Shown here piece after piece: positions 43,779 to 52,553 of a stretch of DNA of 64,000 nt. The DNA is taken from positions 54,509 through 118,508 of the forward strand of contig NZ_DASQCC010000266.1 of NCBI RefSeq assembly GCF_035634895.1, written 5' to 3'. The notes under the pieces are model-generated. The model was not told the origin of the DNA. It saw nothing but the letters and a program-made list of their open reading frames with translations, and made no database searches. This DNA comes from Actinophytocola sp035634895. Lineage in GTDB: Bacteria; Actinomycetota; Actinomycetes; Mycobacteriales; Pseudonocardiaceae. Each line of letters opens with the position of its first letter. Position 1 is the stretch's first letter. The translations under genes and the position numbers were made by a program.

Positions 43779-44566
43779 TTGTCCTCCACCGCTTCTCGCA
43801 ACCGTGCCCAGTACCGGCGCACCTGCCTGTCGGTCAGCCCGAACCGCTTCAGCAGCGCGGAACGGCGCCCGTCCCTGTGGGTCAGCACGAGGAACCGCTT
43901 CCGTGCCACGGCGTCGAACACCTGCGCGGCCACGTCGTCCGCGGTGACCTTCGACGAGAGCATGAGCCGGTGCATGAGCTTCGCGATCGCCGGGTCCGGA
44001 CTGCGCAGCCGTGCCTCCAGGTTCGTCCGCACGAACCCGGGGCACACGACCGTGGTGTGCACGCCGTAGGGCGCCAGCTCCAGCCGCAGCGTGTCCGACA
44101 GCGAGAGCACCGCGGCCTTCGTGACGTTGTAGGAGCTCATGGCCGGCAGGTTCATGATCGCGGCGAGCGAGGCGACGTTGACCAGGTGACCGCTGCCGCG
44201 CGCCTTGAAGTCCGGGGTGAAAGTCCGGCAGCCACGCACGACGCCCGCGACGTTGATCTCCCAGATCCAGTTCCAGTCGGCCATGCCGATCTTCTCGAAC
44301 CGGCCGCCCGCGCCGACGCCCGCGTTGTTGACGAGCACGTCGAGGCCGCCCCACTCACGCTCACACCAGTCGCGGGCGGTCGCCCAGTCGTCGTCGGACG
44401 TGACGTCGAGCCGGACCGCGTGCGTGCCGAGTTCTTTGGCGGCGACCTCCGCGGCCTCGATGTCCACATCGGACACCAGGACCCTGGCGCCCGCCCGCTG
44501 GAACCGGGCCGCGATGGCCCGGCCCAGCCCGGAAGCCGAGCCGGTGACCAGTACCCGGTCAGCCAT
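43775..44566 (-). CDS. Short-chain dehydrogenase/reductase
   Basis: A 263-residue classical SDR: cofactor loop TGSASGLG at 8-15, NNAG at 80-83, catalytic S133, Y146 and K150 (YNVTK). The acidic D33 after the second strand (VSDVD) suggests NAD(H) preference. The C-terminal DRQVRRYWARL extension is common in SDRs linked to acyl-CoA loci. Overlaps the dehydrogenase gene by 8 bases and the kinase gene by 4. Confidence 0.9.
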   Translation of the reverse strand: MADRVLVTGSASGLGRAIAARFQRAGARVLVSDVDIEAAEVAAKELGTHAVRLDVTSDDDWATARDWCEREWGGLDVLVNNAGVGAGGRFEKIGMADWNWIWEINVAGVVRGCRTFTPDFKARGSGHLVNVASLAAIMNLPAMSSYNVTKAAVLSLSDTLRLELAPYGVHTTVVCPGFVRTNLEARLRSPDPAIAKLMHRLMLSSKVTADDVAAQVFDAVARKRFLVLTHRDGRRSALLKRFGLTDRQVRRYWARLREAVEDK

Positions 44567-45770
44567 GCGGGTACGGCGCCAGCTCGTACCGCGCGACGAG
44601 GTTGAGGTGCACCTCGTCCGGCCCGTCGGCGAGGCGCAGCGACCGGGCGCCGGTGTACGCGGCGGCGAGCGGGAAGTCCTCGGACAGGCCCGCCGCGCCG
44701 TGCAGCTGGATGGCCATGTCGATCACGTCGAGGGCGGTCCTGGGCACCGCGACCTTGATCTGCGACACCTCGCTGCGCGCACCGGCGAGGCCCTTGGTGT
44801 CGAGCAGCCAGGCGGTATGCAGGACGAGGAGGCGAGCCTGGTTGATGGCGATCCTGGCGTTCGCGATCCGCTCCCGGTTGCCACCGAGGTTGACGAGCGG
44901 CTTGCCGAACGCCTCCCGGGTGGTGGCGCGTTCGAGGGCCAGCTCCAGCGACCGCTCGGCGAGCCCGATGAGGCGCATGCAGTGGTGGATGCGGCCGGGA
45001 CCGAGCCGCCCCTGGGCGATCTCGAAGCCACGCCCCGGCCCGGCGATCACCGACGACAGCGGCAGCCGGACGTCGGTGAAGCTCACCTCGCCGTGCCCGT
45101 ACGGCTCGTCCCGATGCCCGAAGACGGACAGCAGGCGCTCGACCTTCACCCCTTCGGCGTCGAGCGGCACAAGCACCATCGAGTGACGCCGATGACGGTC
45201 CGCGTCCGGGTCGGTGAGCCCCATGAAGATGACGAACCTGCAGTTCGGATGCCCGACGCCGGTGCTCCACCACTTGCGCCCGTTGAGGACGATCTCGTCC
45301 CCCTTGACGACGGCCGTGGCGGCCATGTTGGTGGCGTCGGAGGAGGCGACGCCCGGCTCCGTCATGCAGAACGCGGACCGGATCTCGCCCCTGAGCAGGG
45401 GTTCGAGCCACTGGTCCTGCTGTTCCCGGCTGCCGTACTGGACGAGCACCTCGGCGTTCCCGGTGTCGGGCGCGTTGCAGTTGAACACCTCGGGCGCGAT
45501 CGCGGAGCGCCCCATCTGCTCGGCGAGCGGGGCGTACTCGACGTTGTTCAGCCCGGCCCCGCGCTCCGCGTCCGGGAGGAAGAGGTTCCACAGCCCCTGT
45601 TCCCGCGTCTTCGCCTTGAGCTCCTCGACAACGGGGAGCACGGTCCAGGGGTTCTCACTGGTGTGTAAGGCCCGGTGGTACTCGGCCTCCACCGGCTCGA
45701 TCTCGGTCCGCACGAAGTCGGACACCCGACGCAGGTAGTCGGCCGCCGTGGCCGAATGCGAGAAGTCCAC
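44559..45770 (-). CDS. Acyl-CoA dehydrogenase family protein
   Basis: A 403-residue FAD-dependent acyl-CoA dehydrogenase-type protein: AFCMTEPGVASSDATNM and NGRKWWSTGVGHPNCRF in the middle domain, then RLGPGRIHHCMRLIGLAERSL and MAIQLHGAAGLSEDFPLA in the C-terminal domain. It belongs to the ACAD10/11-like branch that pairs with APH kinases. Such proteins can eliminate phosphate from 4-phosphoacyl-CoA in place of normal oxidation. Start GTG 45770 is my choice from family length; no strong ribosome site is seen and the frame is open to 46100. Confidence 0.88.
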   Translation of the reverse strand: MDFSHSATAADYLRRVSDFVRTEIEPVEAEYHRALHTSENPWTVLPVVEELKAKTREQGLWNLFLPDAERGAGLNNVEYAPLAEQMGRSAIAPEVFNCNAPDTGNAEVLVQYGSREQQDQWLEPLLRGEIRSAFCMTEPGVASSDATNMAATAVVKGDEIVLNGRKWWSTGVGHPNCRFVIFMGLTDPDADRHRRHSMVLVPLDAEGVKVERLLSVFGHRDEPYGHGEVSFTDVRLPLSSVIAGPGRGFEIAQGRLGPGRIHHCMRLIGLAERSLELALERATTREAFGKPLVNLGGNRERIANARIAINQARLLVLHTAWLLDTKGLAGARSEVSQIKVAVPRTALDVIDMAIQLHGAAGLSEDFPLAAAYTGARSLRLADGPDEVHLNLVARYELAPYPHG

Positions 45771-45870
45771 GAGGAAGCACCCTACCCCGCGGTAACCAGA
45801 TTGATGAGGCCCTCGTCGACGGTCATCTACCCACCGTCCACTCCCGCGGCCATCCACTCGACGTGGTGGA

Positions 45871-46038
45871 CGAACCTCGTGCCCGGCGCCAGGCGAACCC
45901 GCTCGCCCCGCGTCCGACGAACCCTCGTGCCCCGCGCCCACGGACTCCGCCCAGAACGGCACCGCCCGGCCGGCGGCCCTCTCGTCCTCCCCCGGCCAGG
46001 TCCCGCAGCCACGTCCCGCAGCCACGTCCCGCAGCCAC
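45871..46038. repeat. GC-rich repeat region upstream of the acyl-CoA operon, including a 13-mer in three copies
   Basis: GTCCCGCAGCCAC occurs three times without gaps at 46000-46012, 46013-46025 and 46026-46038. Further left, GACGAACCTCGTGCCCGGCGCC and a near copy recur about 55 bases apart. The gap 45771-46260 shows no supportable gene. Confidence 0.6.
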
Positions 46039-46260
46039 GGGCCAGACACGTCGCCGACGTCCTCACCGCGAACAACGCCCAACCGCCACGACCCGCGCAA
46101 GACAGCATCCCAAGAAACGCCTGGTCACCCTCGGAGCGCGTCAGCAAAATGTCCGAAATACCCAAGTCGCAATGTAATGCCAACCCCCACCCGATCCCGG
46201 GGGCGTCCCGCCTTGCCAGTCTACCGGGTGGGGGTGACAGAACCATCGATGTCGATCTTG

Positions 46261-46291
46261 GTTGTGGATAACTCAGTGAGTTGTGGACAAC

Positions 46292-46294
<3 letters not shown>
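46261..46294. promoter_or_regulatory. Two perfect DnaA-box matches in a 19-bp direct repeat
   Basis: GTTGTGGATAACTCA (46261-46275) and GTTGTGGACAACTCA (46280-46294) repeat with a 19-base period. They contain TGTGGATAA (complement TTATCCACA) and TGTGGACAA (complement TTGTCCACA), both consensus DnaA boxes. TGAGTTGT-GG-ACAACTCA is also a dyad. No dnaA, dnaN or rpmH is nearby, so this is not the core oriC. It could titrate DnaA or terminate the protease transcript. Confidence 0.5.
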
Positions 46295-47485
<1,191 letters not shown>

Positions 47486-47509
47486 TCTTCAGCCCTTCCA
47501 GTCCCCGAC

Positions 47510-47530
47510 TGACATGCGCGCCGCATGTCA
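47510..47530. promoter_or_regulatory. Inverted repeat upstream of the S8 protease
   Basis: TGACATGCG and CGCATGTCA are perfect 9-base arms around CGC, 25 bases before the start codon and just upstream of the GGAAGGG ribosome site. A candidate operator or leader hairpin. Confidence 0.5.
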
Positions 47531-47598
47531 CCCATTAGTGTGATCACCTAGGAGTGGAAGGCACATCCGACTTTCGTCGGGAAATGTGTTAACCCGGA

Positions 47599-49251
47599 TT
47601 AACCAAGTTTGTGCTTGAGCAACTTGCCGGTGGCATTGCGCGGCAGCTCGTCGACGAAGACGATGTCACGGGGCACCTTGAAGCGGGCGAGGTTGGCCCT
47701 GACGTGGGACCTGAGCTTCTCACCGTCCACAGTGGCGTCTGCATGAGTGACCACATAGGCCGCCAGTCGCTGACCGTATTCGTCATCGGGCACACCCACC
47801 ACGGCGGCCTCGACCACGGCGGGGTGCTCGACGAGCAGGTTCTCGACCTCGCCGGGGAAGACGTTCTCCCCACCGGAGACGATCATGTCGTCGTCCCGCC
47901 CGTCGATGAAGAGCAGGCCGTCGTCGTCGAAATGCCCGAGGTCACCGCTGCAGAGGAGCCCGTCGATGACCTCCTTGTGGCGCCCGTCGGTGTACCCCTC
48001 GAAGGAGAGCATGCTGCCGACGAACACCCGCCCGACGACGTGCGGCGCGGTGATCCTGCGCCCGTCGTCGTCATACAAGGCAACCCGGCAGCCGACGGGC
48101 GCGCGTCCCACGGTGCCGGGAGCCCGCCGCCAGTCGTCGGGCGTGGCAACGGTGGCGACGGCGACCTCGGTGGACCCGTAGAGGTTGTGCACGACGTCGC
48201 CGAAGGCCTCGGTGGCACGGTTCCCCAGCTCAGGCTGCAGCGCCGATCCCGCGCAGAAAATGATCCGCAGCGACGAAGTGTCGTATTTGCCAAGTATTTC
48301 CGGCCCGAGATCGAGAATGCGCCGCAGCATCGTCGGCACGAGGACGAGCGCCGTGGCGGAATTGTCCTCAATGGACCGAACGGTGGCCTCCGGATCGAAC
48401 TTCCGGCGCAGGACAACGGTGGACCCGAGGGCGAACGAGAGCAAGAACTGCGAGAGCCCGGTGCCATGGAAGAGGGGTGCGGCCATGACGGTGCACTCGC
48501 CCGTCCGCAGTGGGATGCGATCAAGGAACTGCGCCGCGGCGAGGGGCGACCGAACAGTCCGAGGCGCCCCCTTGGGCGTGCCGGTGGTGCCGCTGGTGAG
48601 CAGCACGAGCCCACCAGGCGATGGCGGATCGGGCAGTGCCCGGTCGTCAGCCCCGGCGATCAGCTCGTCAAGCGTCGGGACCCCGCCGGCATCGCGGTCG
48701 TCGCCGCTGCTGCTGCCGCTGCTGCCGCCGCTGCTGCCGTCGCCGTCGACCCAGGCAAGAAACCGAGGCAGGTCGTCGTCGAGCGCCCCGACCAGCCCGG
48801 TGAACTCCTGGTCGTAGACGACGGCGTCGATCTTCTCCCGCCGAGCGACGTCAACGAGCTGAGGTGTGGCAAACCCCGTGTTCATAAGCAGGATCCGAGC
48901 CCCGAGCTTCCCGGCGGCGACCATGGTGTCCACGGCCCCACGGTGGTCCCGGGCAAGCAGGGCGACAACGGACCCGACCCCGAGCCCACTGGCCGCAAAC
49001 GCCCTGGCCAGGGCGTTGGAGCGAGCATCAAGCTGGTGGTAGGTGAGCGGCCCGATCTCGTCGACGAGCCCGACGGCCTGCCGATCCCGCCTGGCCGCGA
49101 CCCGAGCCGCTCCGGCAATGGGCCCAAGCTTCCGCAGGACGAGCAGCGAGCGCAGGGACTGGTCAGGTCGCGTGATGGGCGCCAACCCGGCACGTCTGAG
49201 CACGTCAAGCCCACGAATAGCCGCGGGAACCTGCCCAAGCGCCCTCAACAC
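47599..49251 (-). CDS. Acyl-CoA synthetase (AMP-binding, FadD-like)
   Basis: A 550-residue adenylate-forming enzyme: P-loop LLTSGTTGTPKG, LFHGTGLSQF, the A5-type NLYGSTEVA, the hinge region DGLLCSGDLGHFDDDGLLFIDGRDDD and the C-terminal LPRNATGKLLKHKLG with the adenylation lysine. The most similar proteins are FadD2/FadD12-type long-chain enzymes. A Gly/Ser tract at about 168-183 (SSGGSSGSSSG) is an unusual insertion encoded by a triplet repeat. It may activate acids for the nearby acyl-CoA operon. Confidence 0.92.
   Translation of the reverse strand: MLRALGQVPAAIRGLDVLRRAGLAPITRPDQSLRSLLVLRKLGPIAGAARVAARRDRQAVGLVDEIGPLTYHQLDARSNALARAFAASGLGVGSVVALLARDHRGAVDTMVAAGKLGARILLMNTGFATPQLVDVARREKIDAVVYDQEFTGLVGALDDDLPRFLAWVDGDGSSGGSSGSSSGDDRDAGGVPTLDELIAGADDRALPDPPSPGGLVLLTSGTTGTPKGAPRTVRSPLAAAQFLDRIPLRTGECTVMAAPLFHGTGLSQFLLSFALGSTVVLRRKFDPEATVRSIEDNSATALVLVPTMLRRILDLGPEILGKYDTSSLRIIFCAGSALQPELGNRATEAFGDVVHNLYGSTEVAVATVATPDDWRRAPGTVGRAPVGCRVALYDDDGRRITAPHVVGRVFVGSMLSFEGYTDGRHKEVIDGLLCSGDLGHFDDDGLLFIDGRDDDMIVSGGENVFPGEVENLLVEHPAVVEAAVVGVPDDEYGQRLAAYVVTHADATVDGEKLRSHVRANLARFKVPRDIVFVDELPRNATGKLLKHKLG
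48698..48750. repeat. CTG/CCG/TCG triplet tract inside the acyl-CoA synthetase gene
   Basis: Seventeen successive triplets of CTG, CCG or TCG (plus-strand reading) encode the Asp/Ser/Gly tract on the minus strand. It is in frame and looks like slippage-prone sequence. The tract sits in a loop before the P-loop domain. Confidence 0.65.
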
Positions 49252-49610
49252 GTCGCCGACCTCCTCGTCAAACCCTCCCCTGAACCTACTGGAGAGTTAA
49301 CTACGGGTCCAGCGCACTCCAACCCACCTCACAGCTCCCCACTCCGTCGTCCAACTCCGGCTATTCCGCCCGCCTGCATTCAGTCGGCTCATCCCTGCCT
49401 ACCGACACCCCCACACGACTTCATCCCATTGCCCTCCTCTCGACCCAAGCCCTTTCGCTTCAGCACTTCGCATCGACCCGGCGACCTCCCGTGACAAGTC
49501 TTCCCCACCAGGCCTCATGAATGCCAATTCGATCACCCGTTCGAGTGAAGTATCTTCGCAAAACCTTCCACTCGCACCGGACTGTCGGTGGGCCGGCGCA
49601 GAATCGTGGC
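49252..49610. other. Divergent intergenic region without a recognisable gene
   Basis: This 359-base gap lies between the divergent acyl-CoA synthetase and DNA polymerase genes. It is pyrimidine-rich on the plus strand and lower in GC than its surroundings. I see no tRNA, clear dyad or small gene; it presumably holds both promoters. Confidence 0.5.
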
Positions 49611-51257
49611 ATGCGTTTCACGGTCGTACCGGAAGTCGGTGGAGCCGGGCGGGTGCTCGGTCCCTCCGGCGTGCCCGAACGCGTCCCCGACCTGGCCGCC
49701 TGGATGGCCGGGCGGGACGCGCGATGGGTGGTGCCATCGGTCGAAGCGCTCTACCCCGACCTTCTGCGCGCCGGTGTGCGCCTCGACCGGTGCCACGACC
49801 TGGCGCTGACCGAGAACATCCTGCTGGCGTTCGAGGAGCGGCCAGGCCGACCACGCAACCTGGCCGCTGCGTGGGCCCGCATGCACGACCTGCCCGAGCC
49901 CGACGACCCTCGCCCAGTCACCAGAACCGAGCAACCGACGCTGTTCGAGACCGAACGGGACCCGGCCCCGGCCGGCACGGACATGCTGTCGGCCGCGGTC
50001 GCGGTGTACGACGACCAGCAGCGGCGCATCGCGGCGACCGCCAAACCGGACCGATTACGCCTGCTCGTGGCTGCCGAGTCCGCCGGGGCGCTCGCCGCCG
50101 CGGAGATGACGCACCACGGGCTGCCGTGGCGGGCGGACGTGCACACCGCCCTCCTCACGGAGTTACTTGGGCCGAAGCCACCTGCGGGCGCCCGCCCGAA
50201 GGTGCTCGCCGAGCTTGCCGAGGAGATCACCGCCGCGTTCGGGCTGGTCGGCGCACCCGAGTCGCGGCAGGTCAACCCGGACAACCCGGCGAGCGTCGTG
50301 CGGGCGTTCGCGCGGGCGGGCATCGAGGTGCCGTCGAGCCGGGCACACGTGCTGAAGGAGGTCCACCACCCGGCGGTGGCACCCCTCCTCCGGTACAAGG
50401 AGCTGGCGCGGCTGTGGGTGGCACATGGCTGGTCCTGGCTGGACTCCTGGGTGGCACACGGCCGGTTCCGCCCGGAGTACGTGGTCGGCGGCGTGGTGTC
50501 CGGCCGCTGGGCGACGCGTGGCGGCGCGGCGCTCCAACTGCCGAAACAGTTACGCACGGCCGTGCGTGCGGACGAGGGTTGGGCGCTCGTGGTGGCCGAC
50601 GCCGCCCAGCTCGAGCCGCGCGTGCTGGCCGCGCTCGCCGGTGACCGCAAGCTGGCCGACGTGTCCAGGGGCGTCGACCTGTACGCGGGCCTGGCGTCCG
50701 AGGCGTTCGACGGCGACCGAGGACACGCGAAGATCGGCATGCTGTCGGCCATGTACGGCGGTACCAGCGGTGGCGCCGGCCCGCTGCTGGCAAAGCTGCG
50801 AAAGCGGTTCCCGCAGGCCGTCGAGTACGTGGAGGCGACGGCCCGCGCGGGTGAGGAAGGTCAGGTGGTCCGATCCCGCCTGGGCCGCACCTCACCGCCG
50901 CCGTCGGAGAAGTGGCGCGCCCTGATGGGTAGCCCAGACGCGGACGAACGCCGCTCCCGCCAGGCGGCGCGCGACTGGGGTCGCTTCACCCGGAACTTCG
51001 TGGTGCAGGCGAGCGCCGCCGACTGGGCACTGACGCTGCTGGCCACGCTGCGTCAGCGCCTGGCCGGCACGGAAGCACAACTGGTCTTCTTCCAACATGA
51101 CGAGGTGATGGTCCACTGCCCAAACGACACAACCGAATACGCCGCCGACGCGATGCGCGCCGCCGCGACCGAGGCATCCCGTCTGGTCTTCGGCGACACT
51201 CCGGTCCACTTCCCTTTGGAAGCAGTGATAGTCGACTGCTACGCCGACGCGAAGTGA
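49611..51257 (+). CDS. Family A DNA polymerase-like protein (3'-5' exonuclease-like and polymerase domains)
   Basis: A 548-residue protein resembling the C-terminal two thirds of DNA polymerase I, without a 5'-nuclease. The polymerase motifs are clear: motif A VVADAAQLEPR (D330), motif B HAKIGMLSAMYGG (K374) and motif C FQHDEVMVH (H496-E498). The N-terminal third fills the place of the exonuclease domain, but I do not see its metal-binding acids clearly. Stand-alone actinobacterial proteins of this type have an unproven role, probably in repair. Three TTA codons (50055, 50163, 50550) are remarkable in this genome. Confidence 0.88.
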   Translation: MRFTVVPEVGGAGRVLGPSGVPERVPDLAAWMAGRDARWVVPSVEALYPDLLRAGVRLDRCHDLALTENILLAFEERPGRPRNLAAAWARMHDLPEPDDPRPVTRTEQPTLFETERDPAPAGTDMLSAAVAVYDDQQRRIAATAKPDRLRLLVAAESAGALAAAEMTHHGLPWRADVHTALLTELLGPKPPAGARPKVLAELAEEITAAFGLVGAPESRQVNPDNPASVVRAFARAGIEVPSSRAHVLKEVHHPAVAPLLRYKELARLWVAHGWSWLDSWVAHGRFRPEYVVGGVVSGRWATRGGAALQLPKQLRTAVRADEGWALVVADAAQLEPRVLAALAGDRKLADVSRGVDLYAGLASEAFDGDRGHAKIGMLSAMYGGTSGGAGPLLAKLRKRFPQAVEYVEATARAGEEGQVVRSRLGRTSPPPSEKWRALMGSPDADERRSRQAARDWGRFTRNFVVQASAADWALTLLATLRQRLAGTEAQLVFFQHDEVMVHCPNDTTEYAADAMRAAATEASRLVFGDTPVHFPLEAVIVDCYADAK

Positions 51258-51322
51258 CGTACGGTCGACACGGTTTCCTTACCCTGCCAAAGGTTACGCC
51301 GACGCGGTGGTGCGTGGGCCAG

Positions 51323-52492
51323 TCACGACGTGACCCGGCGCAGGGTTTCCGGAGACAGGTCGGCCGGGGTGCGGTTGCCTGACAGACCGAGTGTGAGGTC
51401 GAGGTCGGCGAGGATGCCGCGGACGACGTGGCGGACACCGTCCTCTCCGGACAGCCCGAGACCGTAGACGTATGGGCGACCCAGCAGAACCGCCTTGGCG
51501 CCGAGGGCCAGTGCCTTGACGACGTCGGCACCGGTGCGGACGCCGGAGTCGAACAGTACGTCCAGGCGGTCGCCGACAGCCGCGGTGATCTCCGGGAGCA
51601 TGTCGAGCGCGGCGACGGCGCCGTCGACCTGACGGCCGCCGTGGTTGGAGACGATGATGCCGTCCATGCCGACATCGGTGGCGCGCCGGGCGTCGTCGAT
51701 GTGCTGGATGCCCTTGAGCACGATCGGGCCGTCCCAGTGTTCGCGGAGGAACGGCAGCTGGTCCCAACGCCGGTCGGTGCCGGTGAACATCGGGATCCAC
51801 TGGAGGATGGCCGCGGTCGGGTCCTCTTCCGGCGACTTCGCCAGCAGCGCGCGGAACGCCGGGTCGGAGAACGGGATCGCGTTGCCGATGCCGCGGATGA
51901 ACGGCAGGTACGCCTGGTCAAGATCGTTGGGCCGCCAGGCGAGTGTCCACGTGTCCAGCGTGACGACGAGCGTCGAGAAGCCGGAGGCCTTCGCGCGCTG
52001 GAGGATGCTGATCGTGACGTCGTTGTCGTTGGGCCAGTACAGCTGGTACCAACGCGACCCGCCCCCGCTCGCCTCGGCGACCTCCTCGATGGTGTGCGAC
52101 GACGCCGTCGAGAGCACCATGGTCACCCCGAGCGCGGCGGCGGCCCGGGCGGTGGCCAGCTCACCGTCCGGATGCACGATCGACTGCACACCGACCGGCC
52201 CGAGCAGGACCGGCGCCGGCATCTCCTGCCCGACGACGGTGACCCCGAGATCCCGGCTGGTGGCGTCGGTCAACATCCGCGGCATGATCCGCCACCGGCC
52301 GAACGCCTCCCGGTTGGCGGCGACCGTCGCCCCGGACCCGGCGCCACCGGCCACGTAGCCGAACGGCCCGGACTCGAACTTCTCCCGTGCGAGCGCCTCG
52401 AGCCGCGTCGGATCCGTGGTGAACGGCGGCAACTGGTCGCCGAGCCCTTGAAGGTAGATCTCGTTCTGGTACCCGCCGAACTGCACAGCCAC
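51323..52492 (-). CDS. FMN-dependent alpha-hydroxy-acid oxidase (lactate 2-monooxygenase-like)
   Basis: A 389-residue (S)-2-hydroxy-acid oxidase family flavoenzyme. FGYVAGGAGSGATVAANREAF-type start (in part), PVLLGPVGVQSIVHPDGE, STASSHTIEEVA, LVVTLDTWTLAWRPNDLD, and the active-site IIVSNHGGRQVDG with the catalytic His and Arg. The WRPNDLD loop is typical of lactate 2-monooxygenase (L-lactate to acetate and CO2). GTG start. It converges on the DNA polymerase gene. Confidence 0.92.
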   Translation of the reverse strand: MAVQFGGYQNEIYLQGLGDQLPPFTTDPTRLEALAREKFESGPFGYVAGGAGSGATVAANREAFGRWRIMPRMLTDATSRDLGVTVVGQEMPAPVLLGPVGVQSIVHPDGELATARAAAALGVTMVLSTASSHTIEEVAEASGGGSRWYQLYWPNDNDVTISILQRAKASGFSTLVVTLDTWTLAWRPNDLDQAYLPFIRGIGNAIPFSDPAFRALLAKSPEEDPTAAILQWIPMFTGTDRRWDQLPFLREHWDGPIVLKGIQHIDDARRATDVGMDGIIVSNHGGRQVDGAVAALDMLPEITAAVGDRLDVLFDSGVRTGADVVKALALGAKAVLLGRPYVYGLGLSGEDGVRHVVRGILADLDLTLGLSGNRTPADLSPETLRRVTS

Positions 52493-52553
52493 GCCGCTGC
52501 TCCTAGGTCGTGATCGCTAACCCCGGCCCATTCAACAACACGCGGGCCGCTGA

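Noticed and set aside
45771..46260. Open frames in the gap upstream of the acyl-CoA dehydrogenase
   Set aside because: They are repeat-driven, have no ribosome site and no recognisable sequence; the extension of the dehydrogenase to 46100 is rejected for the same reason.
47611..49494. A 627-residue plus-strand frame
   Set aside because: Antisense to the acyl-CoA synthetase; no motif and runs through its promoter region.
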